Shown here one piece after another: positions 7,647-15,880 of a stretch of DNA of 50,367 nucleotides. Origin of the DNA: Muribaculaceae bacterium Zag1 (lineage in GTDB: Bacteria > Bacteroidota > Bacteroidia > Bacteroidales > Muribaculaceae); the NCBI GenBank assembly GCA_002633115.1, contig NWBJ01000111.1, forward strand, positions 1 through 50,367, in the 5' to 3' direction. Each line of letters begins with the position of its first letter. The stretch's first letter is position 1. The translations under genes were made by a program, and so were the position numbers. The notes under the pieces were generated by a model. The model was not told the DNA's origin. It made no database searches and saw only the letters and a program-made list of their open reading frames with translations.

Positions 7647-10360
7647 AAAGATCCCATCAATCCGCAATGCGAAAGAGTGCCATGATATTGAGAGCCGCAG
7701 TCCAGAAGGCTGGGGCGCGCTTTGCATTGCTGCTTGTAGCTGTTGCTTCTATTTTATGCTCGCCCTTGGCCGCAAAGGCTCAGGACGAGGCTCCATTGGA
7801 TACCATTTACGCACCCAATGTGCTCTTTACCGGCATGCCGCGCACTTATGAGATCGCTGGCATCAAGGTGACGGGCGCCCCCAATTACGATGACTTCATC
7901 GTGATCGGATACACCGGCCTGAAGATAGGTGAAAAGATTGACATCCCCGGCTCGGAAATCACCGCAGCCGTCAAGCGTCTGATGCGCCAGCAGCTATTCG
8001 CCCAAGCCCAAATCAAGGTAGAGAAAACCTACGGCGACAAGGTATGGCTCGAAATTGCGCTGCGCACACAGCCTCGCATCTCTGAGGTCAACTACATCGG
8101 TATGAAGAAGGGCGAGCGCAACGACCTGCAGGAGATGCTGCAGCTGATGAAGGGCAACCAGATCACTCGCAACCAGATCAACCGCGCCGAGGCCATCATC
8201 AAGAAATACTATGCCGACAAGGGATTTGGCAACGCCGATGTCAATATCAATCTGCGTGAAGACCTATCGGAAGAAAATGGCATGATTGTCGACATCGTGG
8301 CCGACAAGCATGACAAGGTGAAGGTGCACCGCATCTATGTCAATGGCAATGATGTGTTGACTGACCGCCAGGTGAAGAAAGCCATGAAGAAAACCCACGA
8401 CAAGGGTGAGTGGCAGAATATATGGAACTTGTTCCGCTCAAAGAAATTTGTCGAGACTGAATACGAAGACGACCTGAATCGCATCATAGAGAAATACAAC
8501 GAGAAGGGCTATCGCGATGCCAAGATCGTTGCTGACAGCGTTGTGGCCATCGATGACAATCATGTCGATGTGTACGTGACCATCGAGGAGGGCGACCGCT
8601 ACTACATCAAAGACATCCAATGGGTGGGCAATACCATCTATCCCAACGAGGTGCTCGACGCATATCTGGATATGCGTCCCGGCGATGTCTACAACCAGAA
8701 GATCATGAACAAGCGCCTCAATGAGGACGATGATGCCGTGGCCAATCTGTATATGGATCAAGGCTACCTCTTCTTCCACCTGATCCCAATCGAAAAAGAA
8801 ATATCGGGCGATTCAATCTCTCTTGAGATGCGCATCATGGAGGGTCCTCAGGCAAGAATCAACAATGTGGTAATCAATGGCAATGACCGCTTGTATGAAA
8901 AGGTAATCCGTCGCGAGCTGCGCGTCAAGCCGGGCGACCTGTTCTCCAAGACCGACCTTATGCGTTCGGCTCGTGAAATCGCTCAGACTGGGCACTTCAA
9001 CCCAGAGAATATGGATATCCGTCCTGAACCCGATGCTGAGAATGGCACAGTGGATATTATCTTCAACCTTGAGTCAAAGGCTAACGACCAGATCGAGTTC
9101 TCAATGGGCTGGGGCCAAACCGGCATCATCGGCAAGCTGGCGCTCAAGTTCACCAACTTCTCGATCAAGAACCTGTTCTACCCGAGTACCTACCGAGGCA
9201 TCATACCTCAAGGCGAAGGCCAAACCTTCACAATCTCAGCTCAGACCAATGCTCGCTACTACCAAGCCTACTCTGTATCGTTTATGGACCCATGGTTTGG
9301 CGGCAAGCGACCCAACTCACTGTCGGTATCGGCTTACTATAGCCGCCAGACTGGCATCAACTCGTCGTACTATAACAGCACTTACTACAATCCCTATTCA
9401 TATTACGGCGGCTACTATGGCAGCTCGTACAGCAGCTATTACAACGACTACTACACCAACTCGTATGAGAATGCTTATGACCCCAACAAGCTGCTGCAAA
9501 TGGTGGGCATCAGCGTGGCATTTGGCAAGCGCCTCAAGTGGCCGGATGACTACTTCACATTCACTGCCGAATTTGGTTACAACTGGTACTTCCTCAAGAA
9601 TTGGGAATACCTCTACTATATGAACAACGGTACCAGCAACGCACTCGTGCTTGGCCTCACCCTGGCTCGCACCTCTATCGACAATCCTCTGTACACTCGC
9701 TCGGGTTCGATGTTCTCGCTCAACCTACAGCTGACCCCTCCCGCCTCGCTGTTTGGCAAGAAGGACTGGAAGGCCCTCTCGGAGGAAGGCACCGAGGAGT
9801 CGAAGAAAGAGCTCTATCGCTGGATTGAATACTGGAAACTGCGTTTCCGCTCGCGCACCTATACCCCGCTGGCAAATGCCAACGGCCAATGGACCCCAGT
9901 GCTCATGACTCGCGCCGACATCGGTCTGCTCGGCAGCTACAACAAATACCTCAAGTCGCCATTTGAGACATTTTATGTGGGCGGCGACGGTATGTCGGGC
10001 AGCTACACCTACGCAACCGAGACTATCGCCCTGCGCGGTTATGACAATGGTCAGCTCACCCCGTGGGGATATGAAGGCTATGCCTATACTCGCTTCGGCC
10101 TTGAGATCCACTTCCCGTTGATGTTGCAAGCGTCGACCACTATCTACGCTCTGGGATTTGTCGAGGGCGGTAATGCTTGGACATCGATTGGAGCTTTCAA
10201 TCCGTTCCAGCTGAAGCGCAGCGCCGGCGCTGGCGTGCGTATCTATCTGCCAATGGTGGGTCTGATGGGTATCGACTGGGCCTACGGCTTTGACCGCGAC
10301 AACATCTACGGCACCAAGGGCGGCAGCCATTTCCACTTCATCCTCGGACAAGAATTCTAA
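7643..10360 (+). CDS. bamA: Outer membrane protein assembly factor BamA
   Basis: BamA is the core of the machine that folds and inserts outer-membrane barrels. The 905-residue protein has an N-terminal signal sequence (ending near AAKAQ, residue 47), a series of POTRA domains (about residues 60-490; e.g. [26 protein letters not shown]) and a C-terminal barrel ending in a phenylalanine ([10 protein letters not shown]). A Tyr/Ser-rich insert near residues 570-615 with many YY pairs is common in Bacteroidetes BamA. Internal Met9 or Met14 could be the true start because the leader is long. The periplasmic chaperones encoded next deliver its substrates. Confidence 0.95.
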   Translation: MKRSHQSAMRKSAMILRAAVQKAGARFALLLVAVASILCSPLAAKAQDEAPLDTIYAPNVLFTGMPRTYEIAGIKVTGAPNYDDFIVIGYTGLKIGEKIDIPGSEITAAVKRLMRQQLFAQAQIKVEKTYGDKVWLEIALRTQPRISEVNYIGMKKGERNDLQEMLQLMKGNQITRNQINRAEAIIKKYYADKGFGNADVNINLREDLSEENGMIVDIVADKHDKVKVHRIYVNGNDVLTDRQVKKAMKKTHDKGEWQNIWNLFRSKKFVETEYEDDLNRIIEKYNEKGYRDAKIVADSVVAIDDNHVDVYVTIEEGDRYYIKDIQWVGNTIYPNEVLDAYLDMRPGDVYNQKIMNKRLNEDDDAVANLYMDQGYLFFHLIPIEKEISGDSISLEMRIMEGPQARINNVVINGNDRLYEKVIRRELRVKPGDLFSKTDLMRSAREIAQTGHFNPENMDIRPEPDAENGTVDIIFNLESKANDQIEFSMGWGQTGIIGKLALKFTNFSIKNLFYPSTYRGIIPQGEGQTFTISAQTNARYYQAYSVSFMDPWFGGKRPNSLSVSAYYSRQTGINSSYYNSTYYNPYSYYGGYYGSSYSSYYNDYYTNSYENAYDPNKLLQMVGISVAFGKRLKWPDDYFTFTAEFGYNWYFLKNWEYLYYMNNGTSNALVLGLTLARTSIDNPLYTRSGSMFSLNLQLTPPASLFGKKDWKALSEEGTEESKKELYRWIEYWKLRFRSRTYTPLANANGQWTPVLMTRADIGLLGSYNKYLKSPFETFYVGGDGMSGSYTYATETIALRGYDNGQLTPWGYEGYAYTRFGLEIHFPLMLQASTTIYALGFVEGGNAWTSIGAFNPFQLKRSAGAGVRIYLPMVGLMGIDWAYGFDRDNIYGTKGGSHFHFILGQEF

Positions 10361-10395
10361 TATAAGGATAAGGTATAAAGGATAAGTGATAAGGT
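10361..10395 (+). repeat. Heptanucleotide repeat, ATAAGT class, after bamA
   Basis: Five 7-nt units (TATAAGG, ATAAGGT, ATAAAGG, ATAAGTG, ATAAGGT) begin directly after the bamA stop codon. They share the ATAAGNN core with the purE-ispG repeat and, in reverse complement, with the repeat at 24003-24107. Confidence 0.7.
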
Positions 10396-10431
10396 GGAGA
10401 GTGGGATAAAAATGGTATTGAAAATAAACCA

Positions 10432-10467
10432 TTTGGCCGATTAAACGTCTTATAAATGTTAAGTTTG
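10432..10467 (+). promoter_or_regulatory. Probable promoter for the first ompH gene
   Basis: TAAGTTTG at 10460-10467 fits the -7 box TAnnTTTG, and TTTG at 10432-10435 is a possible -33 element with a somewhat long 24-nt spacer. The gene starts 31 nt downstream. Confidence 0.4.
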
Positions 10468-10498
10468 ACATTAAGTAGGAACATTTAAAGTAAAGACA

Positions 10499-11017
10499 AT
10501 GATTAAGAGAATAGCCCTCGTGGCAATAGTGTGCATAGCAGTCGCTCTCGGAGCCAAGGCTCAGAAGTTTGCCCTCGTCGACATGGAGTACATCCTCAAG
10601 AATGTGCCGGCTTATGAGATGGCCAACGAGCAACTCAACCAGCTGTCGCTGCGTTGGCAGAAAGAGGTTGAGGCTGTGGGAGCAGAGGCTCAGACCATGT
10701 ATCAGAATTTCCTTGCCGACAAGGTATTCCTCACTGACGAACAGGTGAAGAAGCGCGAGGAAGAAATCGTGGCTAAGGAGAAAGAAGCGACCGAACTGCG
10801 ATACAAATATTTCGGCCCCGAGGGCGAACTGTACAAGAAGCGCCAGAGCCTGCTCAAGCCAGTGCAAGACGATGTGTACAATGCCATCAAGAAAGTAGCC
10901 GAGGAGAAAGGATACCAGGCTATTTTTGACCGCGCATCGGCCTCTGACATAATTTATGCGTCGCCGCGCATAGATGTAAGCAACGAAGTGCTTGCTAAAT
11001 TAGGGTATTCCAATTAA
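10499..11017 (+). CDS. OmpH/Skp family periplasmic chaperone (first copy)
   Basis: Skp-type chaperones hold unfolded outer-membrane proteins on their way to BamA. The 172-residue protein has a cleavable signal peptide (ending ALGAKA, residue 21), then the family start QKFALVDMEYILKNVPAYE, a long charged helical segment (about 40-125) for the trimer tentacles, and a C-terminal strand segment GYQAIFDRASASDIIYASP. It follows bamA, the usual place for these genes. The second copy downstream is of similar length but divergent in sequence. Confidence 0.93.
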   Translation: MIKRIALVAIVCIAVALGAKAQKFALVDMEYILKNVPAYEMANEQLNQLSLRWQKEVEAVGAEAQTMYQNFLADKVFLTDEQVKKREEEIVAKEKEATELRYKYFGPEGELYKKRQSLLKPVQDDVYNAIKKVAEEKGYQAIFDRASASDIIYASPRIDVSNEVLAKLGYSN

Positions 11018-11023
11018 TTTTCG

Positions 11024-11031
11024 TAACTTTG
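11024..11031 (+). promoter_or_regulatory. -7 box for the second ompH gene
   Basis: TAACTTTG lies 37 nt upstream of the second ompH start, right after the stop of the first. No good -33 match is seen. It suggests the second copy can be transcribed separately. Confidence 0.4.
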
Positions 11032-11068
11032 CGGAAAATTTGACAGAAACTAACAAAACACCATACAA

Positions 11069-11569
11069 ATGATAAAGAAAGCCATTCTGGCGATTTTGAT
11101 CGCCCTCCCCATGAGCGTCTTCGCTCAGAAATTCGGCGTTGTTGATGTGGAATCAATCATCACCGCTATGCCTGAATACGCAACCGTGCAGAAGCAAATC
11201 GCTGACGCCTCGCAGAAATATCAGGACGAGTTTGACAAGCTCAACGAAGAGATGAATAAGAAAGTGACCGAGTACCAGACCCTCGATCAAGATGCCACCA
11301 CCCCCCAATCAATCAAGGAGCGTCGCATCCAGGAAATCCAGGAGCTTGACAACAAGATTCAGCAGTTCCGCAACACCGCATCGCAGGACATCGCTCGCCA
11401 GCAGCAGCAACTGATGGCTCCCGTTGAGCAGAAGTTCCAAGAGGCCATCACCTCGGTGGGCCAAGAGGGCGGTTATACTTTCATCTTCCAGAAGGGCGTA
11501 GCCCTTTACGATGGTGCTGGAGTGGTCGACGTGACCTCGGCTGTCAAGGCAAAACTTGGCGTGAACTAA
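11069..11569 (+). CDS. OmpH/Skp family periplasmic chaperone (second copy)
   Basis: A 166-residue Skp-type chaperone with signal peptide (ending SVFA, residue 19), the N-terminal strand QKFGVVDVESIITAMPEY, a Gln/Lys-rich coiled-coil region (about 40-125, with AQ/QQQQ stretches) and a closing strand GYTFIFQKGVALYDGAGVVD. It probably forms homo- or mixed trimers with the preceding paralogue in the periplasm. A strong terminator follows 26 bp after the stop, marking the end of the envelope-biogenesis unit. Confidence 0.93.
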   Translation: MIKKAILAILIALPMSVFAQKFGVVDVESIITAMPEYATVQKQIADASQKYQDEFDKLNEEMNKKVTEYQTLDQDATTPQSIKERRIQEIQELDNKIQQFRNTASQDIARQQQQLMAPVEQKFQEAITSVGQEGGYTFIFQKGVALYDGAGVVDVTSAVKAKLGVN

Positions 11570-11595
11570 GTAGAAATAAGGTAAAAGAATCAAAT

Positions 11596-11638
11596 AATTG
11601 GGGCTCCGACCTTGGTCGGAGCCCCAATTTATGTTTTT
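11596..11638 (+). terminator. Rho-independent terminator after ompH genes
   Basis: A perfect 15-bp stem (11596-11610 AATTGGGGCTCCGAC pairs with 11615-11629) closes a CTTG loop and is followed by TATGTTTTTT. The stem also starts with A-rich sequence, so it may act on both strands. Confidence 0.9.
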
Positions 11639-11658
11639 TATACCGATTTTTAGACATT

Positions 11659-11693
11659 TTTGCAACTTGATTGAGATTTTATTCTTAACTTTG
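11659..11693 (+). promoter_or_regulatory. Probable promoter for the amidase gene
   Basis: TAACTTTG at 11686-11693 is a -7 box; TTTG at 11659-11662 (23-nt spacer) is a possible -33. The ATG at 11715 is 21 nt downstream. This would drive the peptidoglycan salvage run. Confidence 0.5.
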
Positions 11694-11714
11694 TCGCGTA
11701 ATTTATTGACGGCC

Positions 11715-14456
11715 ATGATTAGAAAACGATCCTATGTAATAACCCTATTAGCCGTGAGCCTATGTTGCTCTACAATGAACGCCGCAGTTAACAAAAAGTC
11801 TGCCGGAAAGCGAACGCAAAAGCGTTCGCTGACCGAGCAGGTAGCTGAGGGGCGTAGAGCCATTGTTGCCCCCACAGAAATCACTCCCTGGGTCAGCGCA
11901 GTCGAGAAGCCCAAGGCTCCAATGGGTCTTGACGGTACCACCATAGCCTTATGGCAGAGCCATGGCTTGTACTTTGAGCCCACTCTCAATCGATGGGAGT
12001 GGCAGAGAGCCCGTATCTTTGAGACAGTCGAGGATCTCTACACCCAGAGCTATGTGATGCCTTTCTTGATGCCCATGCTGCAAAATGCTGGGGCGTATGT
12101 GGCAAGTCCGCGCGAGCGCGATGTGCGCACCCAGGAAATCATCATCGACGGCGACATCAACGGCAGCGGATACTCTGAAGACAACGGACAGAAAAAATGG
12201 GCTGATAGCTCGATGCCCGGCTTCGCCTACTCAGGCGAACTGCTCACCGAGGGCGTGAATCCATTTAAGCAAGGCAAGGCTCGCAAGGCCGAGACAGTGA
12301 CTGATGCCAGCAAGGCATCAGTGGCGCAGTGGAGCGCCTCAATCCCCGAGGCTGGCGATTATGCTGTGTATGTATCCTACCAGACGCTCCCCAACGCGAC
12401 ATCCGATGCCCTCTATACCATAAACGCCGCCAACGGCGAACACCATTTCAAGGTGAATCAGCAGATGGGCGGAGGCACTTGGGTGTATCTTGGACATTTC
12501 CCATTTGAAAAAGGCAAGTCGCGCAAACCTCTGGTTGAGCTCTCAAACCTGAGCTCGCAGACCGGCGGCGCTGTGTCGGCTGACGCTGTGAAGATAGGAG
12601 GCGGCATGGGCAATGTGGCTCGCATAGTCAAGAATGGCGACAAGCGCATCGACTACAGCTATGTCAGCAGCGGTTATCCTCGCTTCACCGAGGCCGCTCG
12701 CTATTTCTTGCAGTGGGCTGGCGCTCCCGACAGCGTGTACACTCCTACCGAGAATGAGAATGATTACAATGACGACTATCGCAGCCGTCCGTTGTGGGTG
12801 AATTGGCTGACTGGCGGCTCATCGATGTTGCCCAAGCAGAAAGGCCTGAATGTGCCAGTCGACCTGGCCTTTGCATTCCATAGCGATGCCGGCACCACGC
12901 CCGACGATTCAATCATCGGTACCCTTGGCATCTATTGCACTGACAAAAAGACCAAATACGCCAATGGCACCCCTCGCTTGGCTGCCCTTGATCTCACCGA
13001 CAGAATCATGACCAATGTGACGCGAGATGTGAGAGCGCAATTCGAACCCAAGTGGACACGCCGCGATATGCGCGACAAGGGATACGCCGAGGCTCGCATC
13101 CCCGAGGTGCCTACTATGCTGCTTGAACTGCTGTCGCACCAGAATTTCGCCGATATGAAATACGGCCTGGATCCAACTTTCAGATTCGCTGTGTCAAGAT
13201 CTATATATAAAGGCATGCTGCAATACATTGCCTCGCGCGATGGCCGCGAATACGTGGTGCAGCCCCTTCCCGTCAACGCCTTTGGCATCTCAGGCAAAAA
13301 TGGCAATTACCGCTTGAGCTGGAAGGCTACTGCCGATGAGCTCGAACCGACTGCTACCCCAACATACTACATAGTTGAGGAGCGAGTAGGCGATGGCGTA
13401 GGCTTCACGACCATTGCCCAGACCGACAAGCCATACTATGATGTCAAGGTATCAGACCAAGATATACATTCCTACCGCATCATCGCTGCCAATGATGGCG
13501 GAGTGAGCTTCCCATCTGAGGTGCTTGCCCTTTGCGACATGCCCAACAAGCCGCAGGTAATGATCGTCAACGGTTTCACTCGCGTGAGCGCTCCCGACTG
13601 GTTTGACGCTGGCGAGATCGCCGGTTTTTGCAGTTGGAGAGACCATGGCGTGCCGTATCTCAATGATATCTCTTTTGTGGGAGAGCAGATAGAGTTTGAT
13701 CGTTCCCTCCCTTGGGTTGATGACGATGCTCCGGGGTTTGGCACCTCGCGTGGCAACTACGAGACCAAGGTGATAGCGGGCAATACCTTTGATTATCCCT
13801 ATCTGCACGGCCAAGCCATCGCAGAGGCTGGATACGGATTCGTCTCGGCAAGCGTAGACGCTTTTGTTGAGATGGCACCGGCCGATTGCCCCAAGATACT
13901 TGACTTGATCATGGGCAAGCAAAAAGAGATACAGCGTGGCACCGGCGCTTACGGCACCCATTATAAAACCTTTACTGCTCCGCTGCAGCAGCAATTGCAA
14001 GCCTATACTGCCTCGGGCGGTAGCCTGCTGGTGAGCGGCAGCTATATAGCCACCGACCTGTGGAACAATCCTTACTCGTCGGCGCAGACTGCCGCTCGCG
14101 ACAAAGAATTCGCCCAGAAAGTGCTGGGCTACGCTTGGCGCGTAGGCCAAGCAGCCACAGTGGGTGAGGCTTATGAGGTAGCATCTCCTTTCCAAGCTTT
14201 TTATGGCGGAGAGTTCTCTTTCTCCACCCAGCTTGGTCCAGATATTTATGCAGTGGAATCGCCCGACTCATTCTATCCCGCATCAGACAAGGGAGCAGTG
14301 ATCATGCGCTACAACGAGAACCAATTGGTGGCAGCCACGGCATATTCGCCGGGTCTCTACCGCGTGGTAGCGCTCGGGTTCCCGTTTGAGACAGTGCTTG
14401 GCACTGAGTCTCGCTCTAATCTTATGAAACAAATACTTAAATTTCTTAATTCTTGA
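11715..14456 (+). CDS. Zinc N-acetylmuramoyl-L-alanine amidase (Amidase_3) split by a golvesin-like domain
   Basis: The 913-residue secreted protein (signal peptide to about residue 23) reads as an Amidase_3 enzyme that cuts the MurNAc-L-Ala bond. The first zinc region is around His83 (IALWQSHG) with Glu103/Glu106, the second is FHSDAG with His389, and the catalytic Glu is probably Glu473 (MLLELLSHQNF), followed by the usual helix. Between them, residues about 140-305 form a golvesin/xanthan-lyase-type carbohydrate-binding-like domain (YAVYVSYQ, GGGTWVYLG, VSADAVKIGGGMGN). Residues about 560-650 look like a fibronectin-type segment and the rest is unassigned. Such proteins are often labelled xanthan lyase, but the amidase motifs argue for peptidoglycan. 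The start at 11715 gives the signal peptide. It overlaps nothing upstream and leads the salvage cluster. Confidence 0.82.
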   Translation: MIRKRSYVITLLAVSLCCSTMNAAVNKKSAGKRTQKRSLTEQVAEGRRAIVAPTEITPWVSAVEKPKAPMGLDGTTIALWQSHGLYFEPTLNRWEWQRARIFETVEDLYTQSYVMPFLMPMLQNAGAYVASPRERDVRTQEIIIDGDINGSGYSEDNGQKKWADSSMPGFAYSGELLTEGVNPFKQGKARKAETVTDASKASVAQWSASIPEAGDYAVYVSYQTLPNATSDALYTINAANGEHHFKVNQQMGGGTWVYLGHFPFEKGKSRKPLVELSNLSSQTGGAVSADAVKIGGGMGNVARIVKNGDKRIDYSYVSSGYPRFTEAARYFLQWAGAPDSVYTPTENENDYNDDYRSRPLWVNWLTGGSSMLPKQKGLNVPVDLAFAFHSDAGTTPDDSIIGTLGIYCTDKKTKYANGTPRLAALDLTDRIMTNVTRDVRAQFEPKWTRRDMRDKGYAEARIPEVPTMLLELLSHQNFADMKYGLDPTFRFAVSRSIYKGMLQYIASRDGREYVVQPLPVNAFGISGKNGNYRLSWKATADELEPTATPTYYIVEERVGDGVGFTTIAQTDKPYYDVKVSDQDIHSYRIIAANDGGVSFPSEVLALCDMPNKPQVMIVNGFTRVSAPDWFDAGEIAGFCSWRDHGVPYLNDISFVGEQIEFDRSLPWVDDDAPGFGTSRGNYETKVIAGNTFDYPYLHGQAIAEAGYGFVSASVDAFVEMAPADCPKILDLIMGKQKEIQRGTGAYGTHYKTFTAPLQQQLQAYTASGGSLLVSGSYIATDLWNNPYSSAQTAARDKEFAQKVLGYAWRVGQAATVGEAYEVASPFQAFYGGEFSFSTQLGPDIYAVESPDSFYPASDKGAVIMRYNENQLVAATAYSPGLYRVVALGFPFETVLGTESRSNLMKQILKFLNS

Positions 14457-14461
14457 ATCTC

Positions 14462-15880
14462 ATGATCAAAATCTTTTTGCCCTCAGATGCCGCTTCCGAT
14501 GCCCAAGCTGTAGAGCGTTTGGCTAATCAACCCCTGGTTGACGAAGTGGTAGTGCTTGAAACCCCGAGTGCGGGCATGCGCAGTACAGAGACTATGCGCG
14601 ATATCGCCGCCGCGGCAGGCGACAGCCAGTATGTGCTCATTTACACTAATGGACACACACTCGAGCTTGGATATTTCGCTCTCGAAAGATTCATAAGCAT
14701 AGCCCAAGCCACCCAGGCTGCAATGCTGTATTCTGACTACTATGCCGTGACTGAGGGCAAACAGACCCCCTCGCCTGTGATCGATTACCAAAAAGGTTCG
14801 TTGCGCGATGACTTCAACTTCGGTTCGGTGCTTATGTTTCGCACCGACCTGTTGCGCCAAGCCGTCGCTGAGATGGATGCTGACTACCGTGCCGCTGGCC
14901 TGTACGACCTGCGTCTGCGCATAAGCCGCTTGGGCCCGGTGGTGCACATCAACGAGTATTTGTACTCTGACATCGAGACCGATAATCGCAAGAGCGGTGA
15001 GAAGCAGTTTGACTATGTAGATCCGCGCAATCGCGCCTCGCAGATCGAGATGGAGCAGGCCTGTACCGCCCACCTCAAAGCTATCGGCGCATACCTCGAG
15101 CCAAAATTTGAGGAAGTGAAATTTTCTGACGAGGAATTTCCATGCGAGGCCTCAGTGATCATACCGGTGCGCAATCGCGCGCGCACTATCCGCCAGGCCG
15201 TAGAGAGCGCTCTGAGCCAGGAGGCTAATTTTGACTACAATGTAATAGTTATTGATAACGGTTCGACAGACGGTACAACCGAAATCCTCCAAGAGATTGG
15301 CGCGACAGATCCGCGCCTGATACACATTATCCCCACGCGCACCGACCTGGGCATTGGCGGATGCTGGAACATGGGCATCGAAGACCCGCGCTGCGGAAAA
15401 TTTGCCGTGCAGCTTGATTCCGATGACCTGTATTCGGGCCCCGACACCCTGCAGCGCATCGTGGATGCATTCTATGACCAGAAATGCGGCATGGTGGTAG
15501 GCACCTATCAACTGACCGACATCAATTGCAACCCCATACCCCCGGGAGTGATTGACCATAAGGAATGGACCCCTGAGAATGGCCGCAACAATGCTCTGCG
15601 CATCAACGGCCTGGGAGCGCCTCGCGCTTTCTATACACCGCTGCTGCGCAAGATACATGTGCCAAACACATCGTATGGCGAAGACTATGCTCTGGGACTT
15701 GCCATATCGCGCAAGCATCAGATTGGCCGCATCTATGATGTGTTGTACAATTGCCGCCGCTGGGAAGACAACTCAGATGGCAACCTCGATATCATCAAGA
15801 TGAATGGCCACAACCTGTACAAAGACCGCCTGCGCACATGGGAGGTCGAGGCTCGAATCGCTCAAAACCAACAGTCATGA
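14462..15880 (+). CDS. Family 2 glycosyltransferase (two-domain)
   Basis: The 472-residue cytoplasmic protein ends with a clear GT2 (GT-A) domain at about residues 225-460: ASVIIPVRNRARTIRQAVES, the nucleotide-binding VIDNGSTDGT, and the metal motif DSDD (VQLDSDDLYSG). The N-terminal 200 residues also look like a degraded GT-A fold (VLIYTNGHTLELGYFALERF, AMLYSDYYAV) without an obvious DxD. Acceptor and donor are unknown. The ATG at 14462 is preferred over an overlapping TTG at 14453. It follows the amidase gene by 5 bp and overlaps the next gene by 4 bp, so the three are likely co-translated; a role in the envelope is inferred from that. Confidence 0.85.
   Translation: MIKIFLPSDAASDAQAVERLANQPLVDEVVVLETPSAGMRSTETMRDIAAAAGDSQYVLIYTNGHTLELGYFALERFISIAQATQAAMLYSDYYAVTEGKQTPSPVIDYQKGSLRDDFNFGSVLMFRTDLLRQAVAEMDADYRAAGLYDLRLRISRLGPVVHINEYLYSDIETDNRKSGEKQFDYVDPRNRASQIEMEQACTAHLKAIGAYLEPKFEEVKFSDEEFPCEASVIIPVRNRARTIRQAVESALSQEANFDYNVIVIDNGSTDGTTEILQEIGATDPRLIHIIPTRTDLGIGGCWNMGIEDPRCGKFAVQLDSDDLYSGPDTLQRIVDAFYDQKCGMVVGTYQLTDINCNPIPPGVIDHKEWTPENGRNNALRINGLGAPRAFYTPLLRKIHVPNTSYGEDYALGLAISRKHQIGRIYDVLYNCRRWEDNSDGNLDIIKMNGHNLYKDRLRTWEVEARIAQNQQS

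Noticed and set aside
9725-10867. Long open frame (380 codons) on the minus strand opposite bamA and ompH
   Set aside because: It lies antisense to two well-identified genes, crosses their intergenic repeat, and its composition is that of a mirrored coding strand.
13452-14195. Open frame of 247 codons opposite the amidase gene
   Set aside because: Antisense shadow of the coding frame with repetitive His/Arg/Ser-rich sequence and no recognisable motif.
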